Below, piece after piece: positions 27,081 to 35,921 of a DNA stretch of 45,155 bases. The number at the start of each line of letters is the position of its first letter. Within the stretch, counting starts at the first letter, position 1. The stretch is from assembly GCA_902779705.1 (NCBI GenBank), contig CACZCR010000012.1:1-45155 (forward strand). Reading direction: 5' to 3'. Both the position numbers and the translations under genes were made by a program. The notes under the pieces are model-generated. The model made no database searches, had not been told where the DNA came from, and worked only from the letters and a program-made list of their open reading frames with translations. Source of the stretch: an uncultured Bacteroidales bacterium. Its GTDB lineage: Bacteria; Bacteroidota; Bacteroidia; Bacteroidales; Paludibacteraceae.

Positions 27081-27887
27081 TCATTTTGGCTGTTTTCCGA
27101 TATACGCCAAAATACCTCCGTCAACGTAGATGATTTGTCCGTTTACGGCGTCTGACGCGTGACTTGCCAGAAAGACTGCCGTGCCGCCCAGCTCATCGGG
27201 GTTGAGCCAGCGTCCGGCGGGTGTCTTGGCGCAGATGAACGCGTCAAACGGATGGCGGCTACCATCTGCTTGCGGTTCGCGTAGTGGCGCAGTCTGCGGC
27301 GTAGCGATGTAACCCGGGCCGAGACCGTTACACTGGATGTTATATTCGCCGTACTCCGAGCATATGTTACGCGTCAGCATCTTCAGTCCGCCTTTGGCCG
27401 CAGCGTAGGCGCTTACGGTCTCGCGTCCCAGTTCGGACATCATCGAGCAGATATTGATGATCTTGCCTTCGCGGCGCTCCATCATCTCGGGCAGCACAGC
27501 TGCGCTGACGATGTAGGGTGCCACCAGGTCGATGTCGATCACTTGTTGAAACTCCTCACGTTTCATCTCGTGCATCGGTATGCGTTTGATGATACCGGCG
27601 TTGTTGACCAGGATATCTATCTGTCCCACTTCGCGGTGTATCTGCTCGACGAGAGCTTTGACGGCTTTCTCGTCGGTTACGTCGCAAACGTAGCCGTGCG
27701 CGTTGTTGATACCTTCAGCGCGGTAGAGCTCCATCGCTTTGTCGATGGCTTCTTGGCTGCGCGCGTTGAATATTATATTGTTCGCGCCCGCTTGCGCGAA
27801 AGCTTTAGCGATGGCGAATCCTATTCCGTAGCATCCACCCGTCACCCAAGCATTCTTTCCTGCTAAACTAAATAAATTATTCATCAT
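27081..27887 (-). CDS. kduD: 2-dehydro-3-deoxy-D-gluconate 5-dehydrogenase / gluconate 5-dehydrogenase (SDR)
   Basis: About 268 residues from the ATGATG at 27887. Classical short-chain dehydrogenase: TGGCYGIGFAIA nucleotide-binding motif, NNAGI, catalytic Ser (NICSMMS) and YAAAKGG (YxxxK). Closest in appearance to KduD/gluconate 5-dehydrogenases, which reduce or oxidise keto-deoxygluconate intermediates of pectin breakdown. A GTG eight codons... upstream (27908) would add seven residues, but the family starts at the MNNLFSLAGK position. It pairs with DUF4861 downstream. Confidence 0.85.
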   Translation of the reverse strand: MMNNLFSLAGKNAWVTGGCYGIGFAIAKAFAQAGANNIIFNARSQEAIDKAMELYRAEGINNAHGYVCDVTDEKAVKALVEQIHREVGQIDILVNNAGIIKRIPMHEMKREEFQQVIDIDLVAPYIVSAAVLPEMMERREGKIINICSMMSELGRETVSAYAAAKGGLKMLTRNICSEYGEYNIQCNGLGPGYIATPQTAPLREPQADGSRHPFDAFICAKTPAGRWLNPDELGGTAVFLASHASDAVNGQIIYVDGGILAYIGKQPK

Positions 27888-27946
27888 TTTTCTGAATTTT
27901 TCTGCCACATTATCGGACTTTCGTTGTAGTCTGGACGGAGTCTTGT

Positions 27947-27974
27947 CGGACTCTCGTCATGTGGCGAGAGTCCG
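27947..27974 (-). terminator. Inverted repeat between the small secreted protein gene and kduD
   Basis: Perfect 10-bp stem CGGACTCTCG / CGAGAGTCCG with an 8-base loop. It lies directly downstream (upstream on the chromosome map) of kduD's start region and continues a degenerate GGAC-TCGT/GGAG-TCTTGT array at 27914-27956. There is no T run, so a classical terminator is doubtful; it could be a structured repeat unit in the kduD leader. Confidence 0.45.
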
Positions 27975-27982
27975 GCTAAACC

Positions 27983-28366
27983 TCACGCTTGTTGTTTTCT
28001 GCGGCGCAGATATACCACCCCTGCAGCCACCATCGACAGCAACGTAAACGGCAATACAGAGTCACCAACAGGGGTGTTACCTTGTCCCGTCCCCATTTCT
28101 TCCGTAACGCTTGGCAGTCCTGTGCCGTCCATCTTCGCTTTACGCGGTCCTGGAGTAGTTGCAGTTGGGCTACTTGCTGTTCCATCTGCATTCAGCGATG
28201 GATTGGAGCTATACTGGCTGCCCGTCGGAGTCATCGTGCTCGTCGACTGGAATGTTGCCTGCGGACGCTCAGGCTCCGTAAACTGTGCCATGGTCGGCAT
28301 GCTCGCAAAGAGCATACCTATGACCAACACCCCACAACCTATAACCTTTACATTTTTCTTTTTCAT
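27983..28366 (-). CDS. Small secreted protein with C-terminal membrane anchor
   Basis: 127 residues from the ATG at 28366. Signal peptide KVIGCGVLVIGMLFASMPTMAQ; a low-complexity Ser/Thr/Pro middle (QSTSTMTPTGSQYSSNP); then PVGDSVLPFTLLSMVAAGVVYLRRRK, a Pro-Val-Gly-Asp motif, hydrophobic span and basic tail resembling a sorting or anchoring signal. An in-frame ATG at 28399 is rejected because it lies inside the repeat array and would bury the signal peptide. It directly follows the InlB-repeat protein gene and may be its partner. Function unknown. Confidence 0.65.
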   Translation of the reverse strand: MKKKNVKVIGCGVLVIGMLFASMPTMAQFTEPERPQATFQSTSTMTPTGSQYSSNPSLNADGTASSPTATTPGPRKAKMDGTGLPSVTEEMGTGQGNTPVGDSVLPFTLLSMVAAGVVYLRRRKQQA

Positions 28367-28370
28367 ATCT

Positions 28371-28411
28371 TTGTACCTTTCATTCTTTAATTCTTTCATT
28401 CCTTCACTCCT
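28371..28411 (-). repeat. TTTCATTC-flavour array (stop-to-start)
   Basis: Eight-base units TTTCATTC, TTTAATTC, TTTCATTCC, TTCACTCC (plus-strand reading) fill the gap between the stop of the InlB-repeat gene and the start of the small secreted protein gene. In the gene direction they give GGAGTGAAGGAATGAAAG, with purine-rich and ATG-containing units. Confidence 0.8.
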
Positions 28412-31400
28412 TACTTAACCAACGCACCTGTTGCATCATACATACGTCCGCCACGGATAATGTAGATCTTGTTATCGATCAATACTTTGCGTGCTTGTGC
28501 ACCATCGTTGATATTACCTACTCCGGTTGGGAGATTCTGAATCGGCGTGCGGCTAATGATAAAGCGTGATGCGTCATTATCACTCCTCGAGAAGGTATAC
28601 GTATTGCCCTCTGCGATAAGCGTAGATTTCTTCGTCTCGACATCGTTGAGATAATAGCCTCTACCGTCGCCTTCGAAGGAAAGCGTATAACTCGTTGCCT
28701 GACCAGGCACAAAACCAACAACCGTTCCTTCGAGATCCGGTACTGCCAACACATTCATCTTCTCCGCTGCTTGCGCATACAACTCGCCGGCTATTCCTTC
28801 GCCTTCCATGTATAAAGCTTCATATCCCTTATCTATCTCATCCGAGAATTGCTCGTTCTCATAGAGACGAATTCTTGTTTGCCACTCATTTCCGCTTACA
28901 TATATCGTTATATGGTCAAAAATATCGGAAGTCGTACGTTTCGGTGCACGTAATGCTGTATTACGATTAGCAGCAGGTACAGCACGAACTGCAGAATAGG
29001 GAATTTTTACCGTTCCTCCTGTAGATTTAGCAATAACAGCATATCCTTGCAGGGCAGGAATATAATCACTTATAGTGCCTCCTTCCCAACCTGAACCGGT
29101 GAAGAAATGAACCGCGCCATCTGCAGTTGCTGTGAGATCCATTCCGGAAATAGCAATCGGAGCAGGCCATGAGTTGCCGTACATAGTTACGGCACCACTG
29201 ACTTTACTATCATCATAAGATGCTGTGAAACTTTTGTCGGCAGTACTTACCAATGCTCCGGTGAATGTTTTACCGGCACTACCCTTGATAAGAACCGATT
29301 CAAATGCAGCAAGACCGTCATAGTATCCGCGACGTTCCCATCCTTCACCATATTTCCATACGTATGTGTAAACACTCGAACCGACGAAAGCGTCCGATAC
29401 GTTCACATATCCCACCGGAATAGCAATCATTTGCCAACGGCTGGAATTCAGCGATAGTTCTACAGTAGCCTGCGTCGTTCCTGCTGAGTTGTTGCAGATA
29501 AGAGCACCTTGGCTCGAAGAAGATGTATTGATGACCAGTTTTTCAGGATCATCACTAGCAACCGTACCTGCTACTTCAAGAGCTCCTGTAGCCGGAATAG
29601 TTATCTTACCTGTTCCGCTAAATGCCACACTCTTGGCTTTAGCCGAATTCGTATTAACTGTTACCGGCACACTAATCGTCACATCGTGCTCGATTGTCGG
29701 CACACATGCAGGCGACCAGTTAGCGGTATTAGTCCAACTTCCATCTCCGCCTCCATTAGTAAAAGAGAGTGCAACCGGAGTCCAATGAGCATAGAGATCT
29801 ACATCACCGTCATATTTCCAGTTAGACGTAGAAGCATCAAAGTATGAGGATTCTATCTTTGATAGATCGCTACGTATGATTTCAGATCCTCCAGATGCTG
29901 CTGTCCAATATCCGGCAAAGGCATATCCGGCTCTTGTAGGTATTGTTATGGTAGGAGTACATACATTACTGCCATACGTCACAGATGTAGGTATATTGTC
30001 TCCTGTCCCATCGTTTTTATACAAGGTGAGAGTATGTGTATTTGCTTCCCATTTAATGTAAATATCCGGAGCATCGCCATTATAATATATCCATTTGCTG
30101 TTATTATCGGTATATGTGTGGGTTGCATCATGTGCGCTCTCTACTAAAGCCTTTAAGGAAGTTTCAGAAGGATAGGCAATAGGATCGCTATAACTTTGAA
30201 GCGTTGTATTATATGTAAGATAATAGCCTTGCACATGATAGCCAGTTTTTACAGGCGCAGATGTAACCTCAAGACTTGATTCTCCAAAAGTTACGCTATA
30301 TGTACCGTTACTTACATCTATACCGTTAACAGTACCATTATATGTTATAGGAGTATAGTTTGCAGTAATAGTTTTACCATCTGCGGTTGCATTGATAGTG
30401 ATACTTGCACTTGTAGTTGATCCACTAGCAATCGTTACGCCATCACCAAAATCACCTGTCCAATTGACAAATTGATAACCGGGAGTCGGAACTGCCGTAA
30501 TAGTAGATGATGCTGTTTCCACACCTATACCGCTAACTGATGTCACTGTCGAACTATTAATCTCAACATGTCCGAATCCATCATTTGCCAAAGTCACCAT
30601 ATGTGTATCTTCGTCCCATTTTGCATACAAAGTAGAAGCTCCGTTGTGAATCCATTTGTCAGAGCCATCAGTCCAACTTGCAACTGTTTGAACGGCTTTG
30701 TTCTCATCAATCACAACACTACCCGTTCCGCCGCTTCCGTTAGTCCAACCTGCAAAAGTATAATAATCTCTTTCCGGATTCGATATACTAGAAGCATCCA
30801 ATACGGCATTATAAGTAGCTGCCAAACTCGTCGATCCATCAGTCGTTGCGCCATTCTGGTTCAACGTTACGGATTGAGTCCATTTAGCAAATAATTCGGC
30901 AGTTCCTCCTTCATGGATCCACTTCTTACTGCCATCAGTATAACCAGAGACAGATGCTTTCCATGCTTTATTGGCGTCTATCAATTGACTTCCGCCGCCG
31001 CCAGCAGCTGTATAATAACCTCCGAATGTATAATAGTCACAAGCTGGCTTAGATGCAATAGAAGTCAGTGCCGTTCCGTTAAATTGTACAGTCGGATCCG
31101 AAGGTGCATAGGTCGTAGTTACTTGCTCTGTCAAAGTAACCGTGAAACTCCAATTACTCCATTTCCAATCACTACTATTATGCCGATACTTTCCATAACC
31201 ATCTGAGGAGTTTAAGTCTCCTGTTCTATTGGATGCATCTCCATTATTAGACACGAGGAAGTTTGCATAATCTCCAGGAGCTATATAGAAATAATTAGTA
31301 CCTTGTATTTTTACCTTATTGTATAATGTAGGACCGGCCGTCACAGAGGATGTAGCAGCCGCACCGCTTGAACTTCCCCAAATGTGAAGTTTCGGTGTTC

Positions 31401-32883
31401 CCCAACTATAGTCAATAACATAGCAGTAATCCGTCGATGGATGATTTACTGTAGGATATGCAATAGAAAGTTGATGATTACTTTTGTTATATGTGAATGA
31501 ATAATTGCCTGCTCCGGCTGTAGCCACACGAAGCTGATATTCTCCTGATTTTATTGTATAATTCGAAATCGAACTGGTGACAACATGCTCATTCAATCCG
31601 TATTCCGTTGTTCCATCGAGGATTTTAACCTGATAGGTGGATTTCGCATTAAATTCCAGCGATTTGGTACATATATTGCCAGAAATGCTCATCACATCTG
31701 CATTCTCCGGATCCCAATCATTATGACTACGGATAATTACCGGATCTTTTGAATAACGACACCAGTTTTGACTATTACTACAATCTCCTGTAATCTTCAC
31801 ACAGTTATAAGTTCCGCTCTTGTACATGTCATCCGTTTGACACCATTTACCAGACCAACTATGAGCAGTTCCAGATGGATTCATACGGCAGAAGATTACA
31901 CAGCCCCAATCGCCTGATGGTACGGTGACAGAATACATATCTGAGGTCCCCGTTACCGGAGAGCAAGATACCCATTTTTGGGTGGTTGCGTTGCAGAATA
32001 CTGCCTCAAAATTGGCACTACTCCCTCTCCATGTAGCATTCGTTGCTAAATACAATGTTTTACCAACAGGCAGTTTCTCTGCAAAGCGTGCATATATAGT
32101 GCCTGTAGTTTTCGGTGCGTTATATGTATAAGATGAGTTCGACGATTTTTTATCATCACCATTCTCGGATCCATACCATCCCATAAACACATAACCCGTA
32201 TTCGCACTAGCCGTTACTGTTACCTCACCAGTGCATGCAGCAGGAACATATGTAGAGGTTGTGCCTGCAGAATTGATGGTTGAACTATTACTGGAATTAG
32301 ACGCCGTACCATCTCCTGTCATTTTATAGGCAGATATAGTTACAGTACCTGAATTGACACTTGCCGCCGAATAAGATCCGGCGCCATCTCCTCGAGTATA
32401 CTTCTTTACTGTCTGATTATTATTCAAATCACCCCATCCACCTGACTTATAATCAATAGTCAAATTAGAACTTCCAGTAGAGGTACAATAATATGTTTTG
32501 TGCCAATCCATGGATTCATAGTTATTATCCCAAATGAATTGTGTACGGGTCTGATCTTTGCAACGATCATTCAAAGATAGGTTCTTCCATTCTCCCCATT
32601 CTGATGTTGCATTGATAAACACAATACCCTTTGCGTCAGTCCAGTTATTACCAATTTCTCGATAAAATAACTTTGTGTGACCGATGTTGGACATTAAGTA
32701 TCCATATGAGTACGAGTCATGACCAACTACCACATTCGCGCCGTTCCATTTCAAATCAGTATTATCCAGATATACATATGGATAATTGACTGTTAATGGA
32801 TAAGTCGCAGCTTTCAATTGTGGACTACATGTTATTAGTACAATCAGTACCGCTAACATTTTAAATAATTTAAATTTTTTCAT
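28411..32883 (-). CDS. Large InlB B-repeat surface protein
   Basis: 1490 residues. Signal peptide (LAVLIVLITCSPQLKAA). Several beta-rich modules follow. Divergent InlB-like units are recognisable as GYVFMGWYGS...IYARF (~residue 240) and GYQFVNWTGDF...ITANYTP (~850). Listeria-Bacteroides repeats are recognisable by YYTFGGYYTAAGGG...ELFAKWTQ, YYTFAGWTNGSGG...LYAKWDE and YAFAGYWTAASGG...LYAHWTP (~600-1080). Next comes a WSPACVPTIEHDVTI-type beta-helix-like stretch. The end RKVLIDNKIYIIRGGRMYD...ALVK is a short sorting-like motif shared with the CotH protein at 40463. Probably secreted and cell-surface bound. Its DNA is more AT-rich than the housekeeping part. Confidence 0.85.
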   Translation of the reverse strand: MKKFKLFKMLAVLIVLITCSPQLKAATYPLTVNYPYVYLDNTDLKWNGANVVVGHDSYSYGYLMSNIGHTKLFYREIGNNWTDAKGIVFINATSEWGEWKNLSLNDRCKDQTRTQFIWDNNYESMDWHKTYYCTSTGSSNLTIDYKSGGWGDLNNNQTVKKYTRGDGAGSYSAASVNSGTVTISAYKMTGDGTASNSSNSSTINSAGTTSTYVPAACTGEVTVTASANTGYVFMGWYGSENGDDKKSSNSSYTYNAPKTTGTIYARFAEKLPVGKTLYLATNATWRGSSANFEAVFCNATTQKWVSCSPVTGTSDMYSVTVPSGDWGCVIFCRMNPSGTAHSWSGKWCQTDDMYKSGTYNCVKITGDCSNSQNWCRYSKDPVIIRSHNDWDPENADVMSISGNICTKSLEFNAKSTYQVKILDGTTEYGLNEHVVTSSISNYTIKSGEYQLRVATAGAGNYSFTYNKSNHQLSIAYPTVNHPSTDYCYVIDYSWGTPKLHIWGSSSGAAATSSVTAGPTLYNKVKIQGTNYFYIAPGDYANFLVSNNGDASNRTGDLNSSDGYGKYRHNSSDWKWSNWSFTVTLTEQVTTTYAPSDPTVQFNGTALTSIASKPACDYYTFGGYYTAAGGGGSQLIDANKAWKASVSGYTDGSKKWIHEGGTAELFAKWTQSVTLNQNGATTDGSTSLAATYNAVLDASSISNPERDYYTFAGWTNGSGGTGSVVIDENKAVQTVASWTDGSDKWIHNGASTLYAKWDEDTHMVTLANDGFGHVEINSSTVTSVSGIGVETASSTITAVPTPGYQFVNWTGDFGDGVTIASGSTTSASITINATADGKTITANYTPITYNGTVNGIDVSNGTYSVTFGESSLEVTSAPVKTGYHVQGYYLTYNTTLQSYSDPIAYPSETSLKALVESAHDATHTYTDNNSKWIYYNGDAPDIYIKWEANTHTLTLYKNDGTGDNIPTSVTYGSNVCTPTITIPTRAGYAFAGYWTAASGGSEIIRSDLSKIESSYFDASTSNWKYDGDVDLYAHWTPVALSFTNGGGDGSWTNTANWSPACVPTIEHDVTISVPVTVNTNSAKAKSVAFSGTGKITIPATGALEVAGTVASDDPEKLVINTSSSSQGALICNNSAGTTQATVELSLNSSRWQMIAIPVGYVNVSDAFVGSSVYTYVWKYGEGWERRGYYDGLAAFESVLIKGSAGKTFTGALVSTADKSFTASYDDSKVSGAVTMYGNSWPAPIAISGMDLTATADGAVHFFTGSGWEGGTISDYIPALQGYAVIAKSTGGTVKIPYSAVRAVPAANRNTALRAPKRTTSDIFDHITIYVSGNEWQTRIRLYENEQFSDEIDKGYEALYMEGEGIAGELYAQAAEKMNVLAVPDLEGTVVGFVPGQATSYTLSFEGDGRGYYLNDVETKKSTLIAEGNTYTFSRSDNDASRFIISRTPIQNLPTGVGNINDGAQARKVLIDNKIYIIRGGRMYDATGALVK

Positions 32884-32908
32884 GATGTTTTATATTTTTT
32901 AGTTTTTA

Positions 32909-34207
32909 TTAATTATCATTTTTCAATTCAAACGGATGAAAATAGGGTGGTTCTATTTTAAGAGTTCTGCGAGCGATCTCAATCATTTTGTAGTCGTCAT
33001 CATTATGATATGAAACGTACCATTGCGCATCAGTTGCAATCCTGTTTCTTACACTTTTGAAATAAGGAATATCTATATCATTCATCGAATGACCATAAAC
33101 AACAACTTTGTTAATATGTTTACCTAGTCGATCAAAGAAATCGGTATGCTTCTTAATATTTTGAGAGTGTTGCTTATTTAAGTTAGCAATTGTTGTGGCA
33201 ATTTTTAGTTTTAAATTAATTTCTCCTTGAGTTATTTCTATCGGTTTGTTAATTTCACCTTGTCTGCTATTATGGCCTACAATAGGCTTCTCGTTGGTGC
33301 TTATGCGGTTATGTATATGACATACATTATATTCTGGTATGTGATATAAATGTTCTAATGTATCTGTAAAATTAAACGTTAGAAACAATCCATTACGATT
33401 AAATTTAACTAATTTATCTGACACAGTTGTTATAAATGCTCGTTTATATAGTTCAGCATTAATGTCTTTTATCCAGTCTGTGAAGAATTTTGGCATTTCA
33501 ATTGTCAAGGGACTAACAATACGAGTCATTATATAATCGTTTACATCTCTAATGAAAGTATATAATTCATCTTGCTCCTCTTCATATATTGCTTCTGCTT
33601 CAGCAAAACAACGTTCAATATCACATTTGCTAATCGCTTTCTCAAAATCTGTCCATAAAAGATGATGCCCTTTGCGAGTTTTCAAAGTGAATATTTCCTC
33701 TAATGCTTCTATAAAATCTTCTCCGTTAGGTTGGCCTTTTAACCATTCATGAAAATCCCAATAACCGGTATTTAGTTTGTTGAATTTATCAAAACCATTA
33801 CCAATAATAAACAATGTAGTAATGTTTGTTTGATCAAAGTACACTTTTTCTCGCAGAGGGTTATACATGATCTCTAAAATATCACCGCTCGGACTATCTA
33901 ATACCCCAAATAGATCATTTACGCCCCTTAGGATTGCTATTGAATAATCTAAATCTCTAACAACATCATTCTTGGGTTTTTTTCTTACAAGCTTACCCTC
34001 CTCGTTTATTATCTTAACAATACTTCGTAAACTTTTATATAAATCTTTTTCCTGGTGCTGAGCAGTATAGACAATAATCTTATCTTGACTTACATCTTTT
34101 AAATAAAAAGCCTTTCGCTCTTCCTCTTTAAGGAAGAACTTTTGTCCCTGCAATGGAAGTATCGCTTCCACCACCTCTCGCCAAGTATATGTTGTATTGA
34201 CGGCCAT
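32909..34207 (-). CDS. AbiH-like abortive infection protein with extra N-terminal domain
   Basis: 432 residues. From residue ~130 it shows the AbiH family signature: LFIIGNGFDKFNKL (136-140 GNGFD), W-DFHEWL, FLTFNFTDTLEHLY (~275-288), CHIHN (296-300) and VVVYGHSMNDIDIPYF (~369-384). AbiH proteins were described as phage-resistance proteins; the mechanism is not settled. The first ~125 residues (basic/acidic, KKPKNDVVRDLDYSIAILRGVNDLFG) are not part of the usual AbiH core and were not recognised. The gene is strikingly AT-rich compared with the flanks, suggesting transfer. It starts 24 bases from repeat block A and lacks a promoter module like its neighbours. Confidence 0.82.
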   Translation of the reverse strand: MAVNTTYTWREVVEAILPLQGQKFFLKEEERKAFYLKDVSQDKIIVYTAQHQEKDLYKSLRSIVKIINEEGKLVRKKPKNDVVRDLDYSIAILRGVNDLFGVLDSPSGDILEIMYNPLREKVYFDQTNITTLFIIGNGFDKFNKLNTGYWDFHEWLKGQPNGEDFIEALEEIFTLKTRKGHHLLWTDFEKAISKCDIERCFAEAEAIYEEEQDELYTFIRDVNDYIMTRIVSPLTIEMPKFFTDWIKDINAELYKRAFITTVSDKLVKFNRNGLFLTFNFTDTLEHLYHIPEYNVCHIHNRISTNEKPIVGHNSRQGEINKPIEITQGEINLKLKIATTIANLNKQHSQNIKKHTDFFDRLGKHINKVVVYGHSMNDIDIPYFKSVRNRIATDAQWYVSYHNDDDYKMIEIARRTLKIEPPYFHPFELKNDN

Positions 34208-34230
34208 CTCTATCTTATTTTTTTTATATT

Positions 34231-34378
34231 TTTGCTTTGCACTTTCTGTTTCTAGGCCCCTATCTTCCTAGTTTCCTAGTTTCCTAGTTTCCTAGTTTTG
34301 TTATTTTTCCCTTTCATTCTCGTTCGCATCTCGTTCGCATCCCGTACGTCCCCGTAGGGTGCTTTTATCTTATTTTTG
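34231..34378 (-). repeat. Island repeat block A
   Basis: Starts (plus strand) with TTGCTTTGCACTTTCT, containing the 13-mer CTTTGCACTTTCT at 34235-34247; then GTTTCTAGGCCCC, a CCTAGTTT octamer array, TCGTTCGCATC units and CCCGTACGTCCCCGTAGGG, a potential hairpin, ending in TTTATCTTATTTTTGC. It joins directly to block B. Confidence 0.92.
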
Positions 34379-34555
34379 CGTGGCACTCTTTGCACTTTCT
34401 GTTTCTAGGCCCCTATCTTCCTAGTTTCCTAGCTTCCTAGTTTCCTAGTTTCCTAGTTTTATTTTCCCCTCCCCTTTCATTCTCGCGACCATCTCGCGAT
34501 CATCCCGTACGTCCCCGTAGGGTGCCTCTCTTATCTTTTTATCTTATTTTTCGAT
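34376..34555 (-). repeat. Island repeat block B (tandem with A)
   Basis: Same order as block A: box GCGTGGCACTCTTTGCACT, 13-mer at 34388-34400, GTTTCTAGGCCCC, longer CCTAGTTT array, CTCGCGACCAT units and CCCGTACGTCCCCGTAGGG, then TTATCTTATTTTTCG. Blocks A and B are a head-to-tail duplication with diverged array parts. Confidence 0.92.
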
Positions 34556-34616
34556 GTCCATTACCCCGGATAGTATCCGGTTATTAAAAATTTGCGTGGC
34601 ACTCTTTGCACTTTCT
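34556..34616 (-). repeat. Island repeat partial block with alternative hairpin
   Basis: Contains the perfect 5-bp hairpin CCGGA-TAGTA-TCCGG (34566-34580), then TTATTAAAAATTTGCGTGGC and the 13-mer at 34604-34616, where it stops exactly at the palindrome that follows dinD. In blocks C and D the same place is taken by AGCCC/GGGCT. Confidence 0.88.
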
Positions 34617-34687
34617 GCAACATAATCGATTCCAAACAAAAAGCGATTACTCGCTTCGGAATAATCGCTTTCATTTATTATGTTGCA
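34616..34687 (-). terminator. Nested palindrome/terminator after dinD
   Basis: Outer 11-bp perfect inverted repeat TGCAACATAAT (34616-34626) / ATTATGTTGCA (34677-34687) surrounds an inner perfect stem AAAGCGATTA (34640-34649) / TAATCGCTTT (34662-34671). The inner stem with flanking A/T runs is a likely bidirectional terminator. The outer arm begins on the last base of the 13-mer and ends 3 bases from the dinD stop. Confidence 0.75.
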
Positions 34688-34690
34688 GAA

Positions 34691-35521
34691 TTACTTCTTT
34701 TTCGGAAGGGCTTTCTTCTCTTCTGACTTTAGGCGCCTTTCTACTTTGTTCACGTCCTCTGCCGGTTGTAGTTGTGCCGGTTCAATACCTCTGCTTCGTA
34801 ACATCTCCCGAACAGCAATATTATTATCCACATGCTCACGCGTAATGGGATTCAAGCCGTGAATATTCTTGTTCTCCACATTCGTACTCGTCATCTCTGC
34901 TGCCAAGTCTTTTGCTTTGATGCCTATGGTCGGTAATACATCTGCTAATGGCTTGTTCTGTTTCTCCAGCCCGAACTTGTTTTTCAAATCCTTAGTCGGC
35001 ATTCCAAACAAAGCGGCATCTCCTTTAGAACGCATAATAGCAAAGCCTTTGTCATCCACCCCATGCTCATACACCACTTTCGACAAACGGCTTTCTGTCT
35101 CGCGCAACTTCTTGCGAGCCAACACGCGTTCCGATTCGAGGATTCGCTGTTGTACCAGTTCTGCACGACGCGTCTGAACAGCAAAGTAGTTTTGTGCAAA
35201 AGCTATCTCCTGCTTACGGGGATCTCCGTTCTGCGCAATCAAGTAGCAAGCATAACGTGTTAAGAGGATATCCTCTATCGAACGAGAAGTACTGCTCCCT
35301 ATCTCGACCATTTTGCTGACGTCAACAAAATGGTCTGAAATTTGCTCTCCTGCGTTAATACAGGACTCTTTTGCTTTCTCAATCGCGTTCACGAAATTGC
35401 GCCATTGTGTATATCCCAACAACGGACAAATACTACGTGCGCTCCAGCACTCAACATCTTTAACGCGTGTGGCAGCTTGCTCAAACCGTTCAAACAAAGC
35501 CAAAATGTCTTCACTTTTCAT
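34691..35521 (-). CDS. dinD: DNA damage-inducible protein D
   Basis: 276 residues, the length of Escherichia coli DinD, and similar along its length: [30 protein letters not shown] (residues ~25-54, BRO-N/KilA-like), the [57 protein letters not shown] block (~80-125), and the later [14 protein letters not shown]. In E. coli DinD is an SOS-induced inhibitor of RecA filaments. No LexA-like box was recognised here. Own promoter, own terminator, flanked by repeat blocks. Confidence 0.9.
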   Translation of the reverse strand: MKSEDILALFERFEQAATRVKDVECWSARSICPLLGYTQWRNFVNAIEKAKESCINAGEQISDHFVDVSKMVEIGSSTSRSIEDILLTRYACYLIAQNGDPRKQEIAFAQNYFAVQTRRAELVQQRILESERVLARKKLRETESRLSKVVYEHGVDDKGFAIMRSKGDAALFGMPTKDLKNKFGLEKQNKPLADVLPTIGIKAKDLAAEMTSTNVENKNIHGLNPITREHVDNNIAVREMLRSRGIEPAQLQPAEDVNKVERRLKSEEKKALPKKK

Positions 35522-35549
35522 ATCTCTTGCAGATGTTTTAAAAACACTG

Positions 35550-35581
35550 CAAAGTTACAAAAAATTTCTGACATATGCAAA
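35550..35581 (-). promoter_or_regulatory. Promoter of dinD
   Basis: On the minus strand: TTTG (35578-35581), 20-base spacer, TAACTTTG (35550-35557). The -33 region is homologous to that of the DUF1016 gene (shared TTGCTCAAAAA...ATGTCAGA, 35558-35592 versus 37096-37130). Confidence 0.88.
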
Positions 35582-35636
35582 TTTTTGAGCAATAAAATGC
35601 GGGAAAAATGCATTTTTCGATTATTCCTTATGGAAT

Positions 35637-35830
35637 CACTATGTCAATGTTCACTTTGCCTCATTTTAAGCCCTGAGGCATTGGGCTATACTATTAAAAA
35701 TTTGCGTGGCACTCTTTGCACTTTCTATTTCTAGGCCCCTATCTTCCTAGTTTCCTAGTTTCCTAGTTTCCTAGTCTTGTTATAATTTCCCTTTCCCTTT
35801 CATTCTCGCGACCATCTCGTTCATTAAATG
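35637..35830 (-). repeat. Island repeat block C
   Basis: CACTATGTCAATGTTC start, hairpin AGCCC (35669-35673) / GGGCT (35683-35687), TATACTATTAAAAATTTGCG, 13-mer at 35714-35726, TTCTAGGCCCC, CCTAGTTT array, TTTCATTCTCGCGACCATC. The rest of the 400-base gap 35522-35921 holds the dinD promoter and two terminators. Confidence 0.92.
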
Positions 35831-35850
35831 TATAGTGGATTACACGCACA

Positions 35851-35919
35851 AAAAAGCGGTAAACCGTTTTTAGTGGATTACCGCTTTTTGTTTCAAAAAC
35901 CCCGAATTCGGGGGAATTA
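35851..35919 (-). terminator. Double terminator after the DUF1016 gene
   Basis: First on the minus strand is CCCCGAATTCGGGG (35900-35913) followed by TTTTTG, a textbook intrinsic terminator. Second is the 12-bp perfect stem AAAAAGCGGTAA (35851-35862) / TTACCGCTTTTT (35878-35889). Confidence 0.88.
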
Positions 35920-35921
35920 AA

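Noticed and set aside
35687..35726. 13-mer box as an active promoter (CTCTTTGCAC resembles a -7 box)
   Set aside because: The required TA is missing and no TTTG lies 20 bases upstream in any of the copies checked.
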